13,549 nucleotides of DNA from Patescibacteria group bacterium (GCA_022703745.1 JAKLDB010000007.1:1-13549); one strand, 5' to 3'; shown: positions 8,371 through 13,484, counted from the first letter of the stretch. A program made the numbers and translations. The notes: generated by a model from the sequence alone, not told the origin.

Positions 8371-8376
8371 TATAAT
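8371..8376 (+). promoter_or_regulatory. -10 element of dedA-like gene (leaderless layout)
   Basis: This is a perfect TATAAT whose expected start point (about 8383-8384) coincides with the GTG start codon at 8384. No convincing -35 is visible because the upstream DNA encodes the Gly-rich tail of the previous gene. No Shine-Dalgarno fits the GTG well. Confidence 0.5.
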
Positions 8377-8383
8377 AAACCTC

Positions 8384-8992
8384 GTGGACCTACTCACTGG
8401 AGATAATCTAATCGAGCTAATCAAAACAGCAGGATATATCGGTATCTTCGCTATTGTCTTTGCTGAATCGGGGTTGTTTGTTGGATTTTTTCTTCCTGGA
8501 GACAGTTTGTTATTTACTGCAGGGCTTCTTGCCTCGCAAGGGTATTTTGATATCGCTTGGTTAGTATTCCTTATTTTTATGGGTGCAATCATAGGAGACA
8601 ACGTCGGATATGCCTTTGGTAGATCGGTTGGCCCAAAACTATTCAAACGAGAAGACTCTATTCTCTTCCACAAGAAAAATTTGGTTCGGGCTAGAGATTT
8701 CTATGAAAAATATGGTTCAATGACGATAATTCTTGCCCGCTTTATACCCGTAGTACGCACATTTGCCCCAATCGTTGCAGGAATCGGTAAAATGAAATAC
8801 AAAACATTCGTGTTTTATAACATTTTCGGTGGCTTTCTCTGGAGCTTCGGTCTAACATTGTCTGGATACTATCTCACTAAAGTCATTCCCAATGCCGAAA
8901 GCTATATTTCTTGGATTATTGTATTAATTATTATCATCTCGGTAATACCAGCAATTTGGCACATACTAAAAGAACATTATTCAAAAAAGTAA
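8384..8992 (+). CDS. DedA family membrane protein
   Basis: 202 aa. DedA/SNARE-associated hallmarks are present: an acidic residue in the first re-entrant region (FAESGLFVGFFLPGDSLLFTAGLLA, E28 and D40), GAIIGDNVGYAFGRSVGPKLF (G71, D72, R80), and the amphipathic ARFIPVVRTFAPIVAGIGKM motif with R119, P122 and R125. Helices continue to a C-terminal IILIIIISVIPAIWHIL segment. Known family members move lipids such as undecaprenyl phosphate across the membrane and affect proton-motive force. Here it would support recycling of the glycan carrier lipid, which fits the nearby glycosyltransferases and undecaprenol-kinase-like gene. The start is GTG; no upstream start codon exists before the preceding stop, and the first helix begins near residue 15, so GTG 8384 is required. 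Confidence 0.93.
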   Translation: MDLLTGDNLIELIKTAGYIGIFAIVFAESGLFVGFFLPGDSLLFTAGLLASQGYFDIAWLVFLIFMGAIIGDNVGYAFGRSVGPKLFKREDSILFHKKNLVRARDFYEKYGSMTIILARFIPVVRTFAPIVAGIGKMKYKTFVFYNIFGGFLWSFGLTLSGYYLTKVIPNAESYISWIIVLIIIISVIPAIWHILKEHYSKK

Positions 8993-9025
8993 ATCTATAA
9001 CGACATAATTATTTAAGGAGGTTCT

Positions 9026-9424
9026 ATGAAAGGATTTGTAACTAACCTTGAACAAGACACAACAACAAACAACGATTTCCGTCGAGTACTATACACAGGA
9101 CACCACACCCAACTAGTTTTGATGACGCTCCAACCGGGTGAAGAAATTGGTTCGGAAGTTCACCATACTATCGATCAATTTTTCCGTTTCGATGAAGGCG
9201 AAGGAAAAGTTGTAATAGATGGCGTAGAGCATGAGGTGAAAGATGGTTTCGGGGTGATTATTCCTGCAGGTGCCGAACACAACGTAATAAACGCCTCTAC
9301 AGATAAGCCGTTGAAACTCTACACCCTATACTCTCCTCCAGAACATATCGACGGCACTATCCGTGCTACAAAAGCAGATGCAATTGCCCAACCTGAGGAA
9401 TTCGACGGAAAAACTACTGAATAA
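9026..9424 (+). CDS. Single-domain cupin protein
   Basis: 132 aa. Cupin motif 1 is PGEEIGSEVHHTIDQFFRFDEGEG, with H46/H47 in the HxH region and Gln51 where many cupins have Glu. Motif 2 is DGFGVIIPAGAEHNVIN, with H85. The tail YTLYSPPEHIDGTIRATKADA matches a widespread family of small stand-alone cupins. These are beta-barrel, usually metal-binding proteins; the substrate and reaction are unknown, and it may be a sugar-binding or sugar-modifying protein. It has one of the strongest Shine-Dalgarno sequences in the window (AAGGAGGT, 9015-9022, 4 nt from ATG counting from GGAGG), which suggests efficient translation. No signal peptide is visible, so it is cytoplasmic. No clear promoter is visible in the 33-nt gap before it. 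Confidence 0.9.
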   Translation: MKGFVTNLEQDTTTNNDFRRVLYTGHHTQLVLMTLQPGEEIGSEVHHTIDQFFRFDEGEGKVVIDGVEHEVKDGFGVIIPAGAEHNVINASTDKPLKLYTLYSPPEHIDGTIRATKADAIAQPEEFDGKTTE

Positions 9425-9438
9425 TCGGTAGACTGATA

Positions 9439-9468
9439 GTGTGCACACAACAGATTAGCTTGTATAAT
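9439..9468 (+). promoter_or_regulatory. Promoter of DUF1003 gene with palindrome at -35 position
   Basis: TATAAT (9463-9468) lies 22 nt upstream of ATG 9491. The region where a -35 would sit is occupied by the perfect palindrome GTGTGCACAC (9439-9448), which could be an operator. CTTGT/ACAAG arms flank the -10 element itself. No good -35 hexamer is present, so promoter strength may depend on an activator. Confidence 0.5.
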
Positions 9469-9490
9469 AAAGACAAGTAATTTTTAGTGT

Positions 9491-9910
9491 ATGGAAAAAT
9501 CTAAACCAGCAGAGAGTACAGTTCGTAACACAAACCAACTGCATCGCAAAAGCTTTAGTGTATTAGATAGAATAGCAATCTGGACTACCAACCATGTTGG
9601 GAGTATGGGATTCTTTCTCCTAATTGTGCTGTGGACTATCGGTTGGCTTGGTTGGAATACTCTGGGACCCATTGAGCACAGATTCGATCCCTATCCAGCC
9701 TTTGTTCTATGGCTGTTTATTTCCAATATGATTCAGATTATGTTGATGCCCCTTATTATGGTCGGACAAAACCTACAGAATCGCCACGCTGAATTGCGGG
9801 CTGATTCAGACTATAAAACCAACCTGCGAGCAGAAAAAGAAATCAGAGAGATTCTTTTCTATCTAAAAAAACACGATAAGATACTAGAACGTATCACACG
9901 TTCTAAGTAA
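9491..9910 (+). CDS. DUF1003 family membrane protein
   Basis: 139 aa. The core matches DUF1003: two membrane helices (about residues 38-57 and 69-90) separated by the signature RFDPYP (64-69), then MVGQNLQNRHAELRADSDYKTNLRAEKEIREIL, which corresponds to the family's SQNRQ..RD....DY.....A..EI segment. The N-terminal 30 residues are polar and cytoplasmic, and the C-terminus is a charged helix, possibly coiled coil. The family is widespread but functionally undefined. It is followed 4 nt later by the diacylglycerol/undecaprenol-kinase-like gene, so the two are probably co-transcribed from the TATAAT at 9463. No Shine-Dalgarno is evident before ATG 9491. Confidence 0.88.
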   Translation: MEKSKPAESTVRNTNQLHRKSFSVLDRIAIWTTNHVGSMGFFLLIVLWTIGWLGWNTLGPIEHRFDPYPAFVLWLFISNMIQIMLMPLIMVGQNLQNRHAELRADSDYKTNLRAEKEIREILFYLKKHDKILERITRSK

Positions 9911-9914
9911 ATTC

Positions 9915-10271
9915 ATGCGAAGATTTACTCACAGTATCGTAAATGCTCTTCGCGGAATTAGAGATCTGGTCCGTACTCAACCAAACTTTTGTATCGAGCT
10001 AGCTATTGCTTCCCTCGTCTTGTGGGCAGCTTATGCATTTCATCTACGAGCCCTAGAGCGTGTAGCAGTAGTAATGATAATACTCTTCGTACTGACTGCC
10101 GAAGCCGCCAATAGTGTACTAGAAAGTATCCTAGATGGTGTGAGTAAGCATTACTCACCTAGATTCCGTATGGCAAAAGATATGCTAGCAGGAATCACTC
10201 TGATTGCCGCCATTGGTTCGATAATCATTGGGGTAATCATTTTCTATCCCTATATTCGTGCTTTATTCTAG
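9915..10271 (+). CDS. dgkA: DgkA family diacylglycerol/undecaprenol kinase
   Basis: 118 aa with three membrane helices. The family signature ExxNTAIExVVD is seen as E63-AAN-SVL-E70-SIL-D74, followed by KHYSPRFRMAKDMLAG (K88, D89) and a final helix. An upstream acidic residue, E28, sits in the surface helix as in known members. Bacterial homologues phosphorylate diacylglycerol (Gram-negative) or undecaprenol (Gram-positive). In an organism with several glycosyltransferases and a DedA protein, regeneration of undecaprenyl phosphate for glycan export is the likelier role, though this is inference. It follows the DUF1003 gene by 4 nt. Its last bases form the left half of an inverted repeat over the promoter of the downstream structured RNA. 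Confidence 0.9.
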   Translation: MRRFTHSIVNALRGIRDLVRTQPNFCIELAIASLVLWAAYAFHLRALERVAVVMIILFVLTAEAANSVLESILDGVSKHYSPRFRMAKDMLAGITLIAAIGSIIIGVIIFYPYIRALF

Positions 10272-10298
10272 ACAACACTAGAACCAAGCAATTAGAAT
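10266..10298 (+). promoter_or_regulatory. Promoter and possible operator of the structured RNA
   Basis: TAGACA (10269-10274), 18-nt spacer, TAGAAT (10293-10298), with a predicted start at G10305, exactly at the base of the 5' hairpin. The inverted repeat TTCTAG-N6-CTAGAA (10266-10283) covers the -35 element, so a repressor or activator may bind there. The same -35 variant TAGACA is used by the next promoter at 10689. Confidence 0.65.
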
Positions 10299-10304
10299 AA
10301 AGAT

Positions 10305-10620
10305 GGGTCGGGGGGAAACTCTCGATCTAATTTATAGTTCAAGGAGGATGTGCATGGGAACTTTATCCTATGTAGCTCGCTGGTTTACCAGCGAACATCC
10401 CTAAGAAGCCTGTCGCTATTCTGCACATGGTGGGTAAAGGAGGTGATCCAAACACGGGCAGCTCCAAGGCTCTAGGTTCGGTTAATCCAAGACCATCAAC
10501 GATCCGTCGTTCTCGAAGTTTCGGGAAATACCAGACAAACCAGAAGGGCCACCCACCTAAGTTTGCCAATAGGTAACAGGCTCACTTGAACACATCAGGG
10601 GCGGTATCCGTGCCGCCCCT
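10305..10620 (+). ncRNA. Candidate structured RNA with 16S rRNA 3'-end complementarity
   Basis: No convincing ORF covers this segment, yet it is dense in helices. 10305-10328 forms a 10-bp hairpin (with G-U pairs) capped by a GAAA tetraloop (10315-10318). Long-range perfect 7-bp helices are GTTCAAG 10337-10343 with 10585-10591, ATGTGCA 10348-10354 with 10422-10428, and GGTGGGT 10429-10435 with 10551-10557. Local hairpins are 10377-10394 (7 bp, TTTA loop), 10460-10471, 10498-10511 (TCCG loop), 10512-10525, 10563-10576 and the GC-rich 8-bp 10597-10620. All these pairings are compatible, giving one multibranched fold. AAAGGAGGTGATCCAA (10436-10451) is complementary to the 16S 3' end. I see no tmRNA, RNase P, SRP or 6S signatures. 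The promoter at 10269 sets the 5' end; the 3' end is inferred from the last hairpin. Function is unknown; ribosome or 30S binding is a hypothesis. Confidence 0.7.
10354..10404 (+). CDS. Possible 16-codon ORF inside the structured RNA
   Basis: ATG 10354 is preceded by AAGGAGG (10341-10347) at an ideal 6-nt spacing and reads MGTLSYVARWFTSEHP before TAA. The ORF crosses the 7-bp hairpin 10377-10394, and its Shine-Dalgarno is partly paired in a long-range helix. It might be a regulatory leader peptide or a chance ORF in an RNA that simply carries two anti-16S segments. There is no independent evidence of translation. Confidence 0.3.
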   Translation: MGTLSYVARWFTSEHP

Positions 10621-10688
10621 CACCCTAAAAAACTCCGCTCCCAGCGCTCATTTATAAAATTTGTATCTGTTGTAATCTGATTTTCTCC
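10621..10688 (+). other. AT-rich gap after the structured RNA
   Basis: This stretch holds no ORF and no terminator with a U-tract. A short A-run (10627-10632) follows the GC-rich hairpin, so the RNA's 3' end probably comes from processing, Rho or read-through rather than a classical intrinsic terminator on this strand. Confidence 0.5.
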
Positions 10689-10717
10689 TAGACACCAGAT
10701 AAGCATATCTGTACAAT
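10689..10717 (+). promoter_or_regulatory. Promoter of the 65-aa protein gene, spacer is an inverted repeat
   Basis: TAGACA (10689-10694), 17-nt spacer, TACAAT (10712-10717), with a predicted start near 10724. The spacer is nearly all taken up by CAGATA-AGCA-TATCTG (10696-10711), a perfect 6-bp inverted repeat with a 4-nt centre. That placement is typical of an operator between -35 and -10. Confidence 0.7.
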
Positions 10718-10755
10718 ACCTCTGTAGTTATAAACGCTAACTAAAAGGAGTTCTC

Positions 10756-10953
10756 ATGGCTTTCAGCTACAAGAACAAGAAGGGTTCAACATATTTCTTG
10801 CACTCTAAGAACGTAACGCTCAAGGGCGGTCGCAAGCAAACGATTTATTACTTCGGTAAGGAAATCAAAACTGGTGCCTGCGATGCAGTTCCAGCTGGTT
10901 ACAAAGTAAAAGAGAGTGCTCGTACCGGTTTGCCAATTCTCTACAAAGGATAA
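10756..10953 (+). CDS. Small basic hypothetical protein, 65 aa
   Basis: 65 aa (MAFSYKNKKGSTYFLHSKNV...), rich in Lys and aromatic residues, with alternating hydrophobic residues that suggest a beta-stranded fold: TYFLHSKNVTL, then KQTIYYFGKEI, then GACDAVPAGYKVKESARTGLPILYKG. From memory it resembles short uncharacterised proteins of the pattern YxLHSxxVxLxGGRxQxIYyF....VPxGYxVxExxRTGLPxL seen across bacteria; no function is known to me. AAGGAG lies at 10744-10749, 6 nt before ATG, and it has its own good promoter plus a strong terminator, so it is a monocistronic and probably well expressed gene. Its codon use and clean expression signals argue that it is real. No signal peptide or membrane helix is visible. 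Confidence 0.85.
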   Translation: MAFSYKNKKGSTYFLHSKNVTLKGGRKQTIYYFGKEIKTGACDAVPAGYKVKESARTGLPILYKG

Positions 10954-10976
10954 TTCCTTTATTCAAATTCAATAAC

Positions 10977-11008
10977 AAAACATCCGTTCCTTTCGAGCGG
11001 ATGTTTTT
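10977..11008 (+). terminator. Bidirectional intrinsic terminator
   Basis: AAAACATCCG (10977-10986) pairs with CGGATGTTTT (10998-11007); three further inner pairs close a 5-nt loop. The + strand continues TTTTTG, and the complementary strand also ends in TTTTGTT, so it can stop both the 65-aa gene from the left and tRNA-Glu from the right. Confidence 0.9.
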
Positions 11009-11017
11009 GTTTCAATC

Positions 11018-11092
11018 TGGTACCGCCACGGGGAGTCGAACCCCGGTTACAAGAATGAGAATCTTGCGTCCTAACCACTAGACGATGGCGGC
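11018..11092 (-). tRNA. tRNA-Glu (anticodon CUC)
   Basis: On the minus strand: acceptor GCCGCCA (complement of 11086-11092), D arm GTCT...GGAC, anticodon arm CAAGA-TTCTCAT-TCTTG with anticodon CTC (complement of 11057-11059), T arm CGGGG-TTCGACT-CCCCG, acceptor 3' strand TGGCGGT, discriminator A and encoded CCA. It reads GAG codons. The first pair is G1-U72, a wobble where tRNA-Glu normally has G1-C72. It is convergent with the 65-aa gene and shares its terminator. Confidence 0.97.
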
Positions 11093-11100
11093 TCATACTG

Positions 11101-11109
11101 ATTATACCA
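11101..11109 (-). promoter_or_regulatory. Extended -10 promoter of tRNA-Glu
   Basis: Read on the minus strand this is TGGTATAAT, an extended -10 (TGn before a perfect TATAAT). The predicted start near 11094 is 2 nt upstream of the tRNA 5' end. No good -35 is visible, as is usual for extended -10 promoters. Confidence 0.75.
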
Positions 11110-11159
11110 AGCTAACGTCTGTTCTTTTTGATACACTAGAAATGTAACTAAGTCCAGCT

Positions 11160-11414
11160 ATGGGGTTCGAAAACTTTTCTTTTCCACCTCAAGAATCTGG
11201 CGGGGGGACAACAGAAAAAGAGGAAACAGATATAAAAAACCCACCTCCGCTAGAGGAAGCTTTTGAAGGAATATGTGAAGTTGATTGCAACGGAGTTCGT
11301 TTGCCTAAAGAAGTTCCGAAAGATAGGAGAGTTACTATCTACATCGACCAAGAAGGAGTTACTCGATACTCAAACAATCCGGCCATTATAGAAGAAGAAT
11401 CGCGCTGGCCTTAA
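11160..11414 (+). CDS. Hypothetical protein, 84 aa
   Basis: 84 aa, not recognised. Residues 1-36 are rich in Gly, Pro, Glu and Lys (PPQESGGGTTEKEETDIKNPPP) and are probably disordered. Residues 38-75 (GICEVDCNGVRLPKEVPKDRRVTIYIDQEGVTRYSNN) look like a short beta-structured unit with two Cys four residues apart. The protein is acidic overall, without a signal peptide or membrane helix. Its stop is 10 nt before the nfo start, which suggests an operon with the endonuclease. The upstream region is shared with the divergent tRNA-Glu promoter; no strong promoter or Shine-Dalgarno is seen for this ORF, so the start codon is uncertain. Confidence 0.65.
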   Translation: MGFENFSFPPQESGGGTTEKEETDIKNPPPLEEAFEGICEVDCNGVRLPKEVPKDRRVTIYIDQEGVTRYSNNPAIIEEESRWP

Positions 11415-11424
11415 AACTAAACAA

Positions 11425-12276
11425 ATGTTGCTCGGATACCATGTATCAACCAGCGGAGGATTACACAAAGCATTTCAGGAAGCTGAAGCGTTAGAATGTA
11501 GTGCTATCCAGATCTTTGTTGGTAGCCCCCAAATGTGGAACACACCAATTGTTTCTCCCAAAGAAGCGGAAAAATTTAAGCAAGAATGGAAAAAATCCAA
11601 AGTTAAGAAGGTTTTGGTTCATTCTGCATATCTACCTAACCCAGCCAGCCACAAGACTACTTTGCGGAATGTTAGTCTCAAGAAGATGAAGGAAGAAATC
11701 CGGATTGCTTGTGCTATTGGGGCCAATGGATACAACTTCCATTGTGGAAGCAACCAAGACAGCAATATAGAAGGCATAACCCTTACTATTCAGACCCTAA
11801 ATCGTCTAGCCGAACTAAGTGATGAGAAATATGCTATTCCGTTGATTATCGAAAATGATGCTGGTGCCGGTAATAGAATAGGAGACACCATTGAAGAATT
11901 AGGTCTTATCTGGGAAGGAATAAAGAATAAAAAAAGATTTGGCTTTACTTTAGATACTTGCCACTTATTTGTTTCAGGAATTGATGTCCGCACTAAAAAA
12001 GATGTGGATGAACTCTTAGCAAAATTCGATAAACTAATTGGTTTAGAATATCTGAAATTCATCCACTTAAATGATGCCAAATTTGAACTTGGCTCCCGCA
12101 AAGACCGCCACGCTAACATTGGTGAAGGTTTTATTGGTCTAAATGCTTTTAAATACTGGGTTACCTCGCCAAAACTAAAAAATGTTGCCTTTATTCTAGA
12201 AACTCCTCGTACTGGCAACCTCAAAGAAGACCTGAAAGACATTCTTGCTCTCAAGAAGATCGCCAAATCGAGATAA
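11425..12276 (+). CDS. nfo: Endonuclease IV (AP endonuclease)
   Basis: 283 aa, the usual length for the family. It cleaves 5' to abasic sites and removes 3'-blocking groups in base excision repair, using a tri-zinc centre in a TIM barrel. All nine metal ligands can be placed: H66 (LVHSAY), H106 (NFHCGS), E143 (IIENDAG), D177 and H180 (LDTCHLF), H214 (IHLNDAK), D227 and H229 (DRHANIGEG) and E259 (ILETP). The N-terminal GYHVSTSGGLHKAFQEAE and the segment around residue 76 (SHKTTLRNVS) fit the family. It lies 10 nt after the 84-aa gene with no clear Shine-Dalgarno, so translation may be coupled. Confidence 0.96.
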   Translation: MLLGYHVSTSGGLHKAFQEAEALECSAIQIFVGSPQMWNTPIVSPKEAEKFKQEWKKSKVKKVLVHSAYLPNPASHKTTLRNVSLKKMKEEIRIACAIGANGYNFHCGSNQDSNIEGITLTIQTLNRLAELSDEKYAIPLIIENDAGAGNRIGDTIEELGLIWEGIKNKKRFGFTLDTCHLFVSGIDVRTKKDVDELLAKFDKLIGLEYLKFIHLNDAKFELGSRKDRHANIGEGFIGLNAFKYWVTSPKLKNVAFILETPRTGNLKEDLKDILALKKIAKSR

Positions 12277-12282
12277 AAAAGA

Positions 12283-12291
12283 TGGTACAAT
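12283..12291 (+). promoter_or_regulatory. Extended -10 promoter of the gene at 12301
   Basis: TGGTACAAT is an extended -10. The predicted transcription start (about 12298) is within 3 nt of ATG 12301, so the mRNA would be leaderless or nearly so. No Shine-Dalgarno is present before the ATG. Confidence 0.55.
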
Positions 12292-12300
12292 AAATCTGTT

Positions 12301-12621
12301 ATGGACAATCAAGTCGTAAACGCCGTTACTGGCGTAGTAGCCGATCAAGCCAAACAAGCTGCTAATGCAGCTGCCAAAGGCATCTATGAGCGGCTTTTTG
12401 ATGCATATCAGGGCTTTGTGGGTATTTTCCCTGAACAATATCAGTGGATCATCTCTCTGGTCCTTATTCTGGCGGTTGCTTCCTTCCTATTTAAGCTCAT
12501 CAAGAAGAATTGGCTCTGGTTAGTCTTAGCAGTCGTCTTATTCCCAGGTCTTTTGCTTGTCTTGCAGAACTTCTTCAACTCTCTGGTAGCGCTTTTTATC
12601 GGGAAATCCATAGGCCAGTAG
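12301..12621 (+). CDS. Small hypothetical membrane protein
   Basis: 106 aa, not assigned to a known family. Residues 1-35 form an Ala- and Gln-rich amphipathic helix (VADQAKQAANAAAKGIYERLF). Two clear membrane helices follow at about 48-66 (WIISLVLILAVASFLFKLI) and 70-88 (NWLWLVLAVVLFPGLLLVL), with a KK-containing turn between them, and a short hydrophobic segment ends the protein (FFNSLVALFIG). The arrangement resembles a small hairpin-type membrane protein with a cytoplasmic helical tail. It has its own extended -10 promoter just upstream and is probably monocistronic, since a separate promoter precedes the next gene. No terminator was seen after it. Confidence 0.75.
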   Translation: MDNQVVNAVTGVVADQAKQAANAAAKGIYERLFDAYQGFVGIFPEQYQWIISLVLILAVASFLFKLIKKNWLWLVLAVVLFPGLLLVLQNFFNSLVALFIGKSIGQ

Positions 12622-12645
12622 CCCTTTCTAGGTTATCCGAGCCCC

Positions 12646-12674
12646 TTGCCGATAAACAACAAACAGTGTAGAAT
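12646..12674 (+). promoter_or_regulatory. Promoter of the ThiF-like gene
   Basis: TTGCCG (12646-12651), 17-nt spacer, TAGAAT (12669-12674), with a predicted start near 12681. The roughly 42-nt leader contains a small hairpin, TCTGA-AAA-TCAGA (12693-12705), and then AAGGAG (12711-12716). Confidence 0.7.
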
Positions 12675-12722
12675 CCACTTGGTTTTTTGAACTCTGAAAA
12701 TCAGAACAAAAAGGAGAGTCCA

Positions 12723-13481
12723 ATGTCTTTCAGATTCGAAGATACACGGTATAATCGACAAACCGAGATGCCAGAATGGGGGACAGAGCGACAGCACTTA
12801 ATTGAAAAGGCAAAGGTAGTGGTAATTGGTGCTGGTGGGGTAAAGTCAACCCTACTCATGTCCCTAACGGCAGTAGGAATCGGTAAGATTAGAATCGTGG
12901 AATTTGATAAAGTCGAAATATCGAACCTAAACCGCCAACTGCTTTATTCGACCGATAATATCGGACTATCAAAGGCAGAATGTTGCGAAAAAAGGTTGCG
13001 CGATCTAAACCCAAATTCCACAATAGAACTCGTAAACGAAAAAATTGATTCTAGCAACATCGAATCCCTATGCGATGATTTTGATTTCGTCGTTGAGGGA
13101 GGTGATTCACCTGCAAGTCGAAACCTCGTAAATGAGTTCTGTCTGTCAAAGCAAATTCCATTTACCCACGCATCCGCTCAATTCAACTACGGATACGTCT
13201 TTAGTGTTATACCAATGCTCAAAACAGCCTGTTTCGCCTGCTTCTTCCCAAAGGACCACTCTAGAAATGAAACTACGGGACCAGTACCAGTTAGCGTACT
13301 ATCAACATCTATCGCGGGGTCGCTCGGCGCAAGCGAAGTGTTGAAGTGGTTTATGGGATATCACGACTCGATGTTTGTCAATCGTAGACTGTGTTTCAGC
13401 TCTTTACTGCTGAGCTCTGAATTCACCGTAAAAGAGCAATCACGCAATCCAGGTTGTCCAATCTGCGCTCGTTACTACTGA
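12723..13481 (+). CDS. ThiF/MoeB-type E1-like adenylyltransferase, divergent
   Basis: 252 aa from ATG 12723, chosen because AAGGAG lies 6 nt upstream; an in-frame TTG at 12687 is less likely. The E1 superfamily core is clear: YNRQTEMPEWGTERQHLI, ATP loop GAGGVKS (36-42, with Lys where most members have Gly), SNLNRQ with the conserved Arg at 71, GLSKAE (Lys84), and GGDSPASRN (Asp128). CFAC (170, 173) and CPIC (245, 248) form the zinc site. The family adenylates the C-terminal Gly of a ubiquitin-like protein (ThiS, MoaD) or a small peptide (MccB). The Cys usually found in the loop before GVLGP is absent here (NETTGP, 182-187). No rhodanese domain and no ThiS/MoaD partner are seen. It overlaps nothing and ends 13 nt before a further gene that is probably co-translated. 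Confidence 0.88.
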   Translation: MSFRFEDTRYNRQTEMPEWGTERQHLIEKAKVVVIGAGGVKSTLLMSLTAVGIGKIRIVEFDKVEISNLNRQLLYSTDNIGLSKAECCEKRLRDLNPNSTIELVNEKIDSSNIESLCDDFDFVVEGGDSPASRNLVNEFCLSKQIPFTHASAQFNYGYVFSVIPMLKTACFACFFPKDHSRNETTGPVPVSVLSTSIAGSLGASEVLKWFMGYHDSMFVNRRLCFSSLLLSSEFTVKEQSRNPGCPICARYY

Positions 13482-13484
13482 GGA

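Noticed and set aside
8170..8673. 167-codon minus-strand ORF with a Pro-rich run
   Set aside because: The Pro run is the complement of the Gly-rich tail of the DUF2207 protein.
10436..10451. A 16S rRNA gene fragment on the minus strand
   Set aside because: The match stops at the anti-SD end; the sequence beyond it on the minus strand does not continue as 16S helix 45 (no GGAACCTGCGG-like stretch).
10363..10569. 68-codon ORF on the minus strand across the structured RNA
   Set aside because: It has no promoter in that direction and no family resemblance, and its composition reflects the paired arms of the RNA on the + strand.
10597..10620. GC-rich hairpin as an intrinsic terminator
   Set aside because: It is an 8-bp stem but is followed by CACCCTAAAAAAC, not a T-run, on the + strand, and there is no T-run on the other strand either. 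It is kept as a structural element only.
10305..10620. Identity as tmRNA, RNase P RNA, SRP RNA or 6S RNA
   Set aside because: There is no tRNA-like end with a TTCGA arm and CCA, no GAGGAAAGTC/ACAGAA-type RNase P core, no SRP GGAAG-tetraloop domain, and the length and branching differ from 6S.
11790..12308. 172-codon minus-strand ORF
   Set aside because: It is antisense to nfo, whose nine metal ligands are intact.
12687..12722. TTG start 12 codons upstream for the ThiF-like gene
   Set aside because: The AAGGAG at 12711-12716 is placed for ATG 12723, and the extra residues are polar and unlike the family N-terminus.
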